From: Synechococcus sp. KORDI-100
GTDB taxonomy: Bacteria > Cyanobacteriota > Cyanobacteriia > PCC-6307 > Cyanobiaceae
Direction of reading: 5' to 3'
DNA: 64,000 nt
Assembly (NCBI RefSeq): GCF_000737535.1
Contig: NZ_CP006269.1
Location: forward strand, 558,001-622,000
Shown here: positions 56,463 to 63,502 of the stretch, in pieces
Numbering within the stretch: the first letter of the stretch is position 1
Layout: each line of letters starts with the position of its first letter
Notes under the pieces: generated by a model
The model's database searches: none
Told to the model about the DNA's origin: nothing
What the model saw: the letters and a program-made list of their open reading frames with translations, nothing else
Position numbers and translations under genes: made by a program

Positions 56463-56536
56463 CGGGATGTAGCGCAGCTTGGTAGCGCACTTCGTTCGGG
56501 ACGAAGGGGCCGCAGGTTCGAATCCTGTCATCCCGA
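56463..56536 (+). tRNA. tRNA-Pro (anticodon CGG)
   Basis: A 74-base cloverleaf with acceptor CGGGATG pairing with CATCCCG and discriminator A. The anticodon stem CTTCG/CGAAG encloses loop TTCGGGA, giving CGG, which reads CCG codons. The D-arm contains GTAGCGCAGCTTGGTAGCGC and the T-arm GGTTCGAATCC. CCA is not encoded. Confidence 0.95.
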
Positions 56537-56829
56537 TTGATGGTCTTGGCTCGTCAATCGTTCAAAGGATTGGTCTGGACATCTTTGTTTGAATCCTTGA
56601 AACGAACTCCTTGGTTTGATTGATCGCTCGCTTCTCTGCAGCTCCCCTGCTTCGAAAGACCGGCTCAATCCGTGTTGTCGAGTGATCAACTGTTTTGGAT
56701 CGATCCATCTGTCAGCTGATCAGCAACTTTGATGGCCTGAATGAAGAGGAGTGGTCGGGAAACAACGCCACCCGAGGCTCGGGTTCTTCCAGTTCGATTG
56801 GCACCGCTTCGATCGAGACCTCTGCGAAC
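56537..56829. other. intergenic region after tRNA-Pro
   Basis: 293 bases between tRNA-Pro and the porin 3' end, with no convincing gene. One short palindrome (ACCCGAGGCTCGGGT at 56771-56785) lies past the porin stop and might contribute to its termination, but has no T-run. Confidence 0.5.
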
Positions 56830-58356
56830 TCAGAAACTGAAGGAGGTCATCACCAGTCCGCCCAGTTGCTGAAAACGTCGTCCACCAGGAGTTTCCTGGC
56901 CAAGCGGACGTGAGAGGTAAAACAGCGCCGGTGTGATGCTGATGTTGTCTGTCACCTGAAACTGATACCACCATTCCCACACGTAATTGCCATCGTCCGG
57001 GGTGTCATCTCCATAAAGGCTGGTGGCGAACACCGGCTGCCCCACAGCCATGCCTGCCTTGTTGCCCTGAAGAAACACTTCATCCCACTGCAGTGCCACG
57101 GTCCATGACTGGCTGATCTCCGCCAGGCCGTCCCGCTGCACGCCTGGGTCATAGGAGGTTGAGTTGATCCCCCAGCCGGCACTGATCGAGGGAATCCAAC
57201 CGCTGTCTGCTGGCTGCCAGGAGCCCCCCAGCCCTAAAGCATGGGTAAAGCCGCTGTTGTTTTGCAGGCTGTCGTTCAGTAGGGGTGTGCCGTAGGGCTC
57301 GAGCCAGTTGCCGTTCTGCAGTCCTGAGTACACGACAGCCAAGGCCCAGGGCCCGTTCTGATAACCCGCCTGAACGGTGGCCGTCCCTCCGGCTGAGGAT
57401 GTGGCGATGCCACCCTGCTGAGTGTTGTCGCTGTTGCCGTTGATGGCGACATAGCTGGCCGTCAGGCTGAAGCCACCTTCCCCGGACCAGATGATTCCGG
57501 CGCCGGCCCCTTGGTTCTGGTTGTAAGCCAGGGGGGCACCAGCCAGTGCCGAGACGTTCAGGATTGCGTCATCGCCATACAGGCTTGGGTACATCCCGAA
57601 CATGTCGTCCTGACCCACGTTGGGGCCCACTGTGAAGCTGAGGCTTGATCCAAGCGGAAACTGATAGAAGAGCTTGTCGACGGAGAGGACCGGGGTGCCT
57701 GCATCGTTGGAGGAATATGCGATGTTCAGCGCCGACTGATTGGTGGGGACACCACTGAGGCTGTTGTTGGCGCTGAAGCTGCCGGTGCGCAGCTTGGTCA
57801 GCAGCAGGTCTTTTCCGCTGAAGCTGGTCGCGAGATCCAGTTCAAGATCAAACAGCACATTGGCGGAGCCGAGAATCCTGTTGGCCTCACGTCTGAGCGT
57901 CCCCGCCGAGCCCTTGAAGGCATTGGCGTTGACCACCACATAGGCCTGCCCACGCAAGGTGGTGGTGGTGGAGAACTGACTGGCTTCCAGTTCCTCCAGG
58001 TCAGCTTCCAAACCATCCACGCGTCCGCGAATCAGAGCGAGCTCGTTTTCAAATTCCTTGATCAGACTCTGCAGCTCGTCGGTGACCAGGCTGATCTCGT
58101 TCAGGCAGGCGTTCAGCAGTGCGGCGGCTTCGTAGCGCGTGATTGCATGCTCACCCAGAAAACGGCCATCGCTGAAGCCCGCGACGCAGCAATAGCGATC
58201 AACCAGTTGGCTGAGGGCTTGGTAGGCCCAGTCCGTCGGCCTGACATCACTGAATTGATGCAGTCCTGTGATCGGTTCGACCGCAACGACGGGCCCTGCA
58301 GCAAGGAGAGCGCAGGCCGCGGATGCACCCAACAGTGAGGCGATGCCTTTCCGCAC
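56830..58356 (-). CDS. SLH-domain outer-membrane porin (OprB type), probable iron-related porin
   Basis: About 508 residues from a GTG at 58356, giving VRKGIASLLGASAACALLAA, a good signal peptide; an ATG at 58458 would add 34 residues. The mature N-terminus holds an SLH domain (FSDVRPTDWAYQALSQLVDR, GFSDGRFLGEHAITRYEAAALLNACL) for binding peptidoglycan polymers. A coiled-coil linker follows (LQSLIKEFENELALIRGRVDGLEADLEELEA), then a beta-barrel ending VMTSFSF. This is the SomA/OprB cyanobacterial porin layout. Its divergent promoter region carries Fur-like elements and it neighbours iron-stress genes, so it may admit iron or iron chelates. That function is inference. Confidence 0.85.
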   Translation of the reverse strand: MRKGIASLLGASAACALLAAGPVVAVEPITGLHQFSDVRPTDWAYQALSQLVDRYCCVAGFSDGRFLGEHAITRYEAAALLNACLNEISLVTDELQSLIKEFENELALIRGRVDGLEADLEELEASQFSTTTTLRGQAYVVVNANAFKGSAGTLRREANRILGSANVLFDLELDLATSFSGKDLLLTKLRTGSFSANNSLSGVPTNQSALNIAYSSNDAGTPVLSVDKLFYQFPLGSSLSFTVGPNVGQDDMFGMYPSLYGDDAILNVSALAGAPLAYNQNQGAGAGIIWSGEGGFSLTASYVAINGNSDNTQQGGIATSSAGGTATVQAGYQNGPWALAVVYSGLQNGNWLEPYGTPLLNDSLQNNSGFTHALGLGGSWQPADSGWIPSISAGWGINSTSYDPGVQRDGLAEISQSWTVALQWDEVFLQGNKAGMAVGQPVFATSLYGDDTPDDGNYVWEWWYQFQVTDNISITPALFYLSRPLGQETPGGRRFQQLGGLVMTSFSF

Positions 58357-58533
58357 AACTGGTCTCAGAGGTTTTGAAAATGTAGTGATTTTTCCTTGCA
58401 GAAACCAACAGGCGGGCAGCCCGGAGAGCCGTCCCACCAGATGGTCGACATCGCACACCGATGACGCCCAGCCACAACAGGTCGAGGTGATGGTTTGACA
58501 CCGAAATCAGACGTTGTACGACCCGTTATTGCT

Positions 58534-58591
58534 ATTGAGAATGACTTGCATTTTTAGGAGCAACTCAGTACTCTTGCAAGTAATTCTCAAT
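58534..58591. promoter_or_regulatory. mirrored Fur-like operator pair between porin and Crp-family regulator
   Basis: A 17-base element, ATTGAGAATGACTTGCA at 58534-58550, recurs in inverted orientation at 58575-58591 as TGCAAGTAATTCTCAAT with one mismatch, separated by 24 bases. Each half matches about 10 of 14 informative positions of TGATAATNATTATCA, the Fur 7-1-7 core. The spacer holds no other obvious motif. The element is 10 bases before the regulator's start. It likely controls one or both divergent genes. Confidence 0.55.
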
Positions 58592-58601
58592 TTCAGGTGT
58601 C

Positions 58602-59204
58602 GTGACCGTGTCCGCCTATCGCTTCCTGCCGGATGATCCGGTTGCGCCGATGGCGATGCCGAGGCTGCAAACCGTTCTTCTCGACCCGGCTGGTCGTGGC
58701 CAGGCAACCGTTCTGGAAGTGATGGAGGGCATCTGCAGGGTTTACTGCCCCTGTGAGGAGACCGAGGGGATGACGTTGGCGTTCCTGCAGTCGGGAGATC
58801 GGTTGCGGACCGATCGGTTATGCAGTGATGGCGCTTGTGTTGAAGCACTGACGGCTCTCAAGTTCCGGCGTGATGCCGTCGGCGCCGATGAGCTGGGGAT
58901 GGATGCTGTGAACGAATGGACCCTTCAGCTGCTGCGCGTTCGTCATCTCGGTCAGGCGGAGCAACGTCTGCACGCCTTGCTGGCGCTTTTGGTGAATCGC
59001 CTGGGTCTTCGTTGCAGCGATGCCTTCCAGTTGCCCTTTCGTCTGACCCATGATCGCTTCGGGGAACTGATTGGAGCCACTCGGGTCACCACAACACGAT
59101 TGCTCTCGAAATGGCGTCAGGCAGATCTGCTCGAGATGAGTGGTGCCGATCTCACGATGCGCTTTTCTCCTGAGCTGATCGACAGTTCTCCGCTGAGTTT
59201 CTGA
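58602..59204 (+). CDS. Crp/Fnr-family transcriptional regulator
   Basis: 200 residues from a GTG at 58602. It has a cyclic-nucleotide-binding-like N-domain (GQATVLEVMEGICRVYCPC, EGMTLAFLQSGDRLRTDRLC) and a C-terminal Crp-type winged helix: LPFRLTHDRFGELIGATRVTTTRLLSKWRQADLLEMSG. The effector pocket lacks the cAMP-type signature, so the ligand is unknown. In Synechococcus elongatus the Crp-family IdiB controls iron-stress genes; this gene's position opposite an SLH porin, with Fur-like elements in between, makes an iron-response role plausible. Not otherwise identified. Confidence 0.85.
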   Translation: MTVSAYRFLPDDPVAPMAMPRLQTVLLDPAGRGQATVLEVMEGICRVYCPCEETEGMTLAFLQSGDRLRTDRLCSDGACVEALTALKFRRDAVGADELGMDAVNEWTLQLLRVRHLGQAEQRLHALLALLVNRLGLRCSDAFQLPFRLTHDRFGELIGATRVTTTRLLSKWRQADLLEMSGADLTMRFSPELIDSSPLSF

Positions 59205-59209
59205 CCAGG

Positions 59210-59509
59210 GTGAAGACCATGTCGGACACCGTTGTTGGAACGCTTCTTCGAGAGGTTGCCTGGATTCGCCGTCGCCTTGATGCATTGCATCGGGCATATC
59301 CACGCTGCGGAAGTCGGTCATTGCGTCAGCGGCTCCACCATGAGCAGCAGATCTGGCAACGTCGTTGTCAGAAGATTGAGCGCATCCATACAAGACTTGA
59401 AGTCGAGGTTTGCTGTCATTCTGTACAACTACAATTGCTCAAGGAGCAACTCAACAGAGCACGAACGCTCACGTCTCGTGCACCTGTTCTTCAAGTGCCG
59501 TTCTCCTGA
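59210..59509 (+). CDS. small basic helical protein, unknown function
   Basis: 99 residues from a GTG at 59210 (ATG at 59219 gives 96). It is rich in Arg, Gln and Leu and mostly helical: LLREVAWIRRRLDALHRAYP, CGSRSLRQRLHHEQQIWQRRC, QLQLLKEQLNRARTL. It starts 5 bases after the Crp-family regulator, so the two are one transcript. No recognisable domain; the C-terminal LKEQLNRARTL is coiled-coil-like. Function unknown. Confidence 0.6.
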   Translation: MKTMSDTVVGTLLREVAWIRRRLDALHRAYPRCGSRSLRQRLHHEQQIWQRRCQKIERIHTRLEVEVCCHSVQLQLLKEQLNRARTLTSRAPVLQVPFS

Positions 59510-59772
59510 TTAAATCAACAACATTGATGTGAAACATCAGTGCTTTGGGTGGAGACCAGATCGTACGCATCATTCGAAGATTCTCATCAATAATTGAATT
59601 GGTTCACATCCGGGAACCAATTCGAGAGAAGGAGCGACAACCGATCTCTCGGAGGCGATCATCCTTAAATCTCAGCTTTCTATGCCTCACAGAATGCTGA
59701 GAGATCGTCTTATCAAGAAGAATTTGAAATGGTCATTGGATCTAGCTTCGTTGTTCATTGGATACACGAAAA
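59510..59772. other. AT-rich intergenic stretch
   Basis: Between the small basic-protein gene and the 44-residue reading frame on the opposite strand, I see no further gene or structured RNA. Confidence 0.45.
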
Positions 59773-59907
59773 TTACTCATTCAATTCTTCTTTTTGAACG
59801 GGCTTGCCGATAATACTGAAGTCGTCCTTGGACGGGATCGGCAGCCCCATGACCAGCCACCTTTTGTCGTGATGGTCGACAGAGGGTGGAGGGGTTTTGA
59901 TAACCAT
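59773..59907 (-). CDS. possible 44-residue peptide
   Basis: Short frame from ATG 59907 to TAA 59773. The peptide (MVIKTPPPSVDHHDKRWLVM, followed by GLPIPSKDDFSIIGKPVQKE) has balanced composition with no low complexity, and a GAGAG ribosome-like stretch precedes the ATG. It sits in an otherwise empty AT-rich gap in the iron-stress region. Nothing about it is recognised. It may be a chance frame; no homology check could be made. Confidence 0.4.
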   Translation of the reverse strand: MVIKTPPPSVDHHDKRWLVMGLPIPSKDDFSIIGKPVQKEELNE

Positions 59908-59966
59908 CTGCTCTCACATCAATTTAAATTTGGTTAGATTCGAAACGTCCCGTCCAAGGCTCAAGA

Positions 59967-59995
59967 ACCCTCTCTAATGTTATGAGAGGGTTTTT
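59967..59995 (+). terminator. Rho-independent terminator
   Basis: ACCCTCTC pairs with GAGAGGGT around a 9-base loop and is followed by five T's on the plus strand. The nearest upstream plus-strand gene ends 457 bases before it, so it may end a long 3' region or a small RNA that I cannot otherwise define. Confidence 0.7.
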
Positions 59996-60146
59996 ATCTG
60001 TTGTTTGTAGATTAAAGGATATGATCTTATTAACCACACTTTGTATCTGTGATAACAAGGGCTGGTCTCTTTCTTTGCCAAGTTTATGGTGACTGTTCTA
60101 TCGTTCATTTGAATAGACGTGGACAGTGGTGTTAGCAGGCAAAAAA

Positions 60147-60323
60147 ATGTTGGAACGGTTTGTTGAACATATTGAATCCAACTCTGATGAACGACAAAGA
60201 TGGTTGGCGCGTGTTAGGGAAGCAGGCTTTGATCAGGCCTTATCCGAGTTTCGGCAAACCTTCGAGTGCTGTACTCAGATCTGCAACCATCCTGGACTCA
60301 TCAGTGGCAAGCGAACGGACTAA
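60147..60323 (+). CDS. 58-residue small protein, unknown function
   Basis: From ATG 60147 (a GTG at 60126 would add seven residues). The peptide MLERFVEHIESNSDERQRWL, then ARVREAGFDQALSEFRQTFECCTQICNHPGLISGKRTD, has a helical N-terminal part and a Cys-rich segment (CCTQIC) that might bind metal or form a disulfide. It lies 160 bases upstream of isiB on the same strand. It may belong to the iron-response set. Not recognised. Confidence 0.5.
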   Translation: MLERFVEHIESNSDERQRWLARVREAGFDQALSEFRQTFECCTQICNHPGLISGKRTD

Positions 60324-60375
60324 CCATGATTACTAAGTAGCAAAAATCACTCCAGATCAATCAAATAATCTTGAA

Positions 60376-60392
60376 TGAAAACCATATTTTCA
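60376..60392. promoter_or_regulatory. dyad upstream of isiB, possible Fur site
   Basis: TGAAAACCATATTTTCA has perfect TGAAAA/TTTTCA arms around five bases, about 90 bases before the isiB start codon. It resembles a Fur box only loosely. Confidence 0.3.
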
Positions 60393-60483
60393 AGCAGAAT
60401 AGATAAGAGCTACAGGCCTCTTGATCATGGATCAGGATATTCGCGATTGATGGAGAGAAAATTTATTAGGTAACAGCATTGCC

Positions 60484-60993
60484 ATGGCCTTCACCATTTT
60501 CTTTGCAACGTCTACAGGAAAAACTGAGGATGTTGCTGATCGTCTTAAGGAGCTTCTACCAGGAGTAGAAGCAAAAGATGTCGACAACATTGGCTCAGCC
60601 GATGAGCTCGCAGCGGCAGAGGGATTGATCTGCTGCATTCCAACCTGGAATACTGGAGCTGATGAAGCTCGTTCTGGAACTGCATGGGACGACTATGTTC
60701 AAGAGATCCCCAGCCTTGATTTTGCAGGTAAGCCTGTAGCGATCGTTGGCCTTGGTGATTCTTCTGGGTATTCAGATTATTTCTGCGACGCAATGGAAGA
60801 GCTTTACACGGCTTTCCTGCAGTCAGGTGCAAAGCTGATCGGCAAAGTCTCAACCGAGGGCTATGATTTTGATGAATCAAAGAGTGTCATTGATGGAAAA
60901 TTTTGTGGTCTCGCGATTGATGAGGATAATGAATCGGAATTAACCGATCAACGGTTAAAAGCTTGGGTTCAACAAATTAGTTCTGAGGCTTGA
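60484..60993 (+). CDS. isiB: flavodoxin
   Basis: 169 residues. The FMN phosphate loop FFATSTGKTEDVADRL is at the N-terminus (Ser/Thr-rich T-x-T-G-x-T pattern), PTWNTGADEARSGTAWDDY contains the Trp near FMN, and GLGDSSGYSDYFCDAM provides the Tyr-bearing 90s loop. Flavodoxin replaces ferredoxin in photosynthetic electron transfer when iron is short; it is the classic isiB product. A short dyad and a 58-residue gene precede it. It converges on the TrxR-like gene with a shared hairpin after its stop. Confidence 0.95.
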   Translation: MAFTIFFATSTGKTEDVADRLKELLPGVEAKDVDNIGSADELAAAEGLICCIPTWNTGADEARSGTAWDDYVQEIPSLDFAGKPVAIVGLGDSSGYSDYFCDAMEELYTAFLQSGAKLIGKVSTEGYDFDESKSVIDGKFCGLAIDEDNESELTDQRLKAWVQQISSEA

Positions 60994-60999
60994 TTTCAG

Positions 61000-61035
61000 A
61001 ATAGAGAAAGCGCCAGAATTGGTGCTTTCTCTATT
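61000..61035. terminator. bidirectional hairpin between isiB and the TrxR-like gene
   Basis: AATAGAGAAAGC and GCTTTCTCTATT form a perfect 12-bp stem with a 12-base interior that can also pair (CCA/TGG). It begins 6 bases after the isiB stop and overlaps the stop codon of the TrxR-like gene. There is no long T-run. It is likely a shared terminator or transcript-end structure for both convergent genes. Confidence 0.65.
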
Positions 61036-61990
61036 GATGCACCCAGTCCACACGAATGTCTTTGCGTTGATTCAGAAATTTATCGATGGACATTGCAGCA
61101 ATACAGCCGTCCGAGCAAGCAACGACGGCTTGTTTATACGGTGTGTTTCGGATATCACCGATCGCCCAAACCCCCTGAGCTTCTGTTTCCATATTGTCGC
61201 TGACCTTGATACCTCCATCGGAATTCACAGGCACTTGACCGTGAAGGAAATCAGTAATGGGGAGTGTGCCAGTTGCGTAGACAAATATTCCCGAAATATT
61301 TAAGTGGATAGGGTTGTTCTCCGACGCTGACTTAATTTCAATCTTTTCAACACCTTCTACGTTCCCGCAAATCGAAATGAGGCGTGTTCGTTCCCAATGT
61401 CTGACATTGGAAGAGGTTAATAACTTTTCAGCTCCAATGATCGATTTTTTGGGCTTTGTGTTGGTGATCCAATGAACTGTTGTTGCAAATTTAGTAAGGA
61501 CGAGAGCTTCGTCTACAGCCTCTTGGTTTGAGCCATAGACAGCAACATCTTCCCCCTTATAAAAAGCAGCATCGCAGGTTGCGCAATAACTGACCCCGCG
61601 ACCAAGGAATTCCGATTCGCCGGGGAGAGTTGACGTACGGCCCATCGCACCGGTAGCCAAAACCAGTGTTCTTCCCCGAAACTCTCCTTCAGGTGTGTAA
61701 ACAGTTTTAATCTCACTTGTAAGGTCAACACCGTAAACCTGAGCTTGAAGATAGTCGCAACCATAGGAAATTGCCTGTTCTCTCATCGCTTTAAGTAGAT
61801 CAAAACCTGACACGTCTTGATGAAAGCCTGGATAGTTTGCAATTTTGTGCGTGATTGCTAATGCGCCCACATTTGGATTTTTATCTAAGATACAAGTCTT
61901 TAAAGATGACCTTGATGTATAGAGAGCACAACTGCATCCTGCAGGACCGCCGCCAATAATTACAACGTCGTAAATTGAAGAGTCTGCCAT
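61031..61990 (-). CDS. thioredoxin-reductase-like flavoprotein with altered NADPH site
   Basis: 319 residues. FAD motif GGGPAG at 13-18, the redox CATC at 136-139, and the closing GVWAIGDI with KQAVVACSDGCIAAMSI are typical NTR features. The expected NADPH site is degenerate: the GxGxxA region is VYGSNQEA (151-158) and the following HRRxxxR 2'-phosphate motif is absent (VHWITNTKPKKS). Cyanobacteria have ferredoxin- or diflavin-linked relatives of thioredoxin reductase, which this may be. It overlaps the alpha/beta-hydrolase-like gene upstream by 1 base, forming a pair. It probably reduces a disulfide partner, but the electron donor is unsure. Confidence 0.75.
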   Translation of the reverse strand: MADSSIYDVVIIGGGPAGCSCALYTSRSSLKTCILDKNPNVGALAITHKIANYPGFHQDVSGFDLLKAMREQAISYGCDYLQAQVYGVDLTSEIKTVYTPEGEFRGRTLVLATGAMGRTSTLPGESEFLGRGVSYCATCDAAFYKGEDVAVYGSNQEAVDEALVLTKFATTVHWITNTKPKKSIIGAEKLLTSSNVRHWERTRLISICGNVEGVEKIEIKSASENNPIHLNISGIFVYATGTLPITDFLHGQVPVNSDGGIKVSDNMETEAQGVWAIGDIRNTPYKQAVVACSDGCIAAMSIDKFLNQRKDIRVDWVHQ

Positions 61991-62754
61991 TATGAATGAT
62001 TGGATTGATTAGAAATAAGATGTTTAGACGACCATTCGAGGCTTGACGTTATTGGGACCATATCCAGAAATGCATCTATCCCCTGAACAACAGTTTCTGG
62101 ATGATGGAAGTGAAAAAAGTGGCGACTGTTGGGAACTGACAAATAACGGTCGCCAGGTTTCAGTTTTGATGTCCAACGCTCTTGGGCATGGCGGTCTACA
62201 ACAAAGTCGTTTTCTCCATTGATGACTAATGTTGGAACAGAAGAGATCGTCAGTGAGCGATTCAGTTCATGGGTGACTAAGGAGCTAGTCACAAAGTTCG
62301 TATCAAGACATTTGGCCATGATTTTGGCCAACGCGGAATAAATTCGTGGTTCTTCACTTTCAAAAAGGAGAGAGGTTAAATGTTCTAAGAGTCGAGATCG
62401 AGAGCATGGCAGTTGATTTCGCATCGCATGGTAATGAGATGTCCATTGATTGGCCGTTGTTGTGTCAACGGAAAGCAATGTCAAGGATTGAATAAGCTCT
62501 GGATGTTGGCTTGCAAATAGAGATGCAACGATGCCACTGAATCCATGTGCAACGAGGTGAGGATATTGGCCTGAGTTGATAATCGTTTGGCGCAGAAGAT
62601 CGTGAACCAGTGAGATGGTGCAGGCTTCATCAGGATCATGTTGAAACGACCAACGCCTTACAGTCCTACGTTCTGTTAACAAGCGACTGAGTCTGCAGTT
62701 GAAGCAATAGAGGCTTGGTTGGAGATCAAGCCATAAAATTTCAGGTGCAAGCAT
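61990..62754 (-). CDS. alpha/beta-hydrolase-fold protein, IsiC-like position, nucleophile Ser apparently lost
   Basis: 254 residues with alpha/beta-hydrolase character: HLVAHGFSGIVASLFASQHPELIQSLTLLS near residues 66-95, the VPTLVINGENDFVVD strand with the Asp near 200, and NSRHFFHFHHPETVV with the final His. In relatives the elbow reads LVGHSFGG, with Ser as nucleophile; here it reads LVAHGFSG, so that Ser position (residue 71) is Gly and a Ser sits two residues later. It could be inactive or use a shifted Ser. Known isi operons encode an alpha/beta hydrolase, IsiC, beside flavodoxin. It is coupled to the TrxR-like gene downstream. Confidence 0.7.
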   Translation of the reverse strand: MLAPEILWLDLQPSLYCFNCRLSRLLTERRTVRRWSFQHDPDEACTISLVHDLLRQTIINSGQYPHLVAHGFSGIVASLFASQHPELIQSLTLLSVDTTTANQWTSHYHAMRNQLPCSRSRLLEHLTSLLFESEEPRIYSALAKIMAKCLDTNFVTSSLVTHELNRSLTISSVPTLVINGENDFVVDRHAQERWTSKLKPGDRYLSVPNSRHFFHFHHPETVVQGIDAFLDMVPITSSLEWSSKHLISNQSNHS

Positions 62755-62824
62755 CTGGAGAGGATTTTCTTAATTCTCCGCTGGCGGCGAACCGATATGT
62801 CTCCACTTGAGACATGAATAGGCA

Positions 62825-63061
62825 TTAAATGCTACACGTCGGAGTCTGCTGATTTGATGATTCCAATGCTACAAGCGTGATGCTTTTAGCCTTCACCATG
62901 CGATCGATGCTTTGAATCAAGCGTTTGTCACAATCATCTGCAGCCGCTTTTAAAGCCTCAAGTTGTTGTAGGGCAAGGATTGATATTCTTCTGAAAGTTA
63001 CAGCATTTAGATAAATTGAAACAACGTCTGAAACACTTTCCTCTGCGCTGGCCTGTGCCAT
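62825..63061 (-). CDS. 78-residue helical protein, unknown function
   Basis: The peptide begins MAQASAEESVSDVVSIYLNA and is predicted largely alpha-helical (FRRISILALQQLEALKAAAD; LIQSIDRMVKAKSITLVALE). It sits 70 bases upstream of the alpha/beta-hydrolase-like gene on the same strand and could be the first gene of that transcript. It lies in the AT-rich iron-stress region. No family was recognised. Confidence 0.55.
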   Translation of the reverse strand: MAQASAEESVSDVVSIYLNAVTFRRISILALQQLEALKAAADDCDKRLIQSIDRMVKAKSITLVALESSNQQTPTCSI

Positions 63062-63193
63062 CAGCTTTTAATTGATTGTCAATCTTACTTTTGCATTGAC
63101 ACTCCCGTACAAGGGTAAAAAATGTTGCCTAAAGCTGTTCGTTGACGAGTGCTTTTGTGTGTTTTTTTAACTCATATAGTTTGAGGCTTGTCT

Positions 63194-63394
63194 ATGCTGA
63201 AAAAAATTAGCCATCGAATGACATCACTGTCAGGTCAGATCCAATATCGTTCTGAAGGAGCATCGACATGGGATCATTGGTTTGAGAAGCTAGATCAGCT
63301 TCATCTGGTCACCATTCATCATTTTAAACTTCAATCCGCCACCGTCGATCTTCGTGGCCCCGTTGCAGGCAAGCAGGATCATCTTCAGGATTGA
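63194..63394 (+). CDS. 66-residue small protein, unknown function
   Basis: From ATG 63194 (TTG 63188 also open). The peptide MLKKISHRMTSLSGQIQYRS, then EGASTWDHWFEKLDQLHLVT and a short C-terminal tail, is soluble with Trp/His-rich middle. It is divergent from the 62825 gene and converges with isiA, ending 108 bases before it. Not recognised; coding status rests on composition and position. Confidence 0.45.
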   Translation: MLKKISHRMTSLSGQIQYRSEGASTWDHWFEKLDQLHLVTIHHFKLQSATVDLRGPVAGKQDHLQD

Positions 63395-63454
63395 ATTTGA
63401 ATTAGAATTTGATTGAAGATTCGATGAGCCTGTTCTTTTGGTATTGATATGCAT

Positions 63455-63480
63455 CAAAAGCCCCCCTCAAGAGGGGGGCG
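63455..63480 (-). terminator. Rho-independent terminator of isiA
   Basis: Read on the minus strand, CGCCCCCCTC pairs with GAGGGGGGC around a TT turn and is followed by four T's, 23 bases past the isiA stop. Confidence 0.88.
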
Positions 63481-63502
63481 TCAACGAGCTTCAACTTGGA
63501 CC

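Noticed and set aside
56695-56913. 72-codon plus-strand frame beside the porin 3' end
   Set aside because: It is Ser/Thr-rich with no motif, overlaps the porin gene antisense and has no ribosome site.
63071-63083. ATTGATTGTCAAT dyad before the 62825 gene as a Fur site
   Set aside because: It is too short and too far from the Fur consensus to claim; it may be a chance palindrome in AT-rich DNA.
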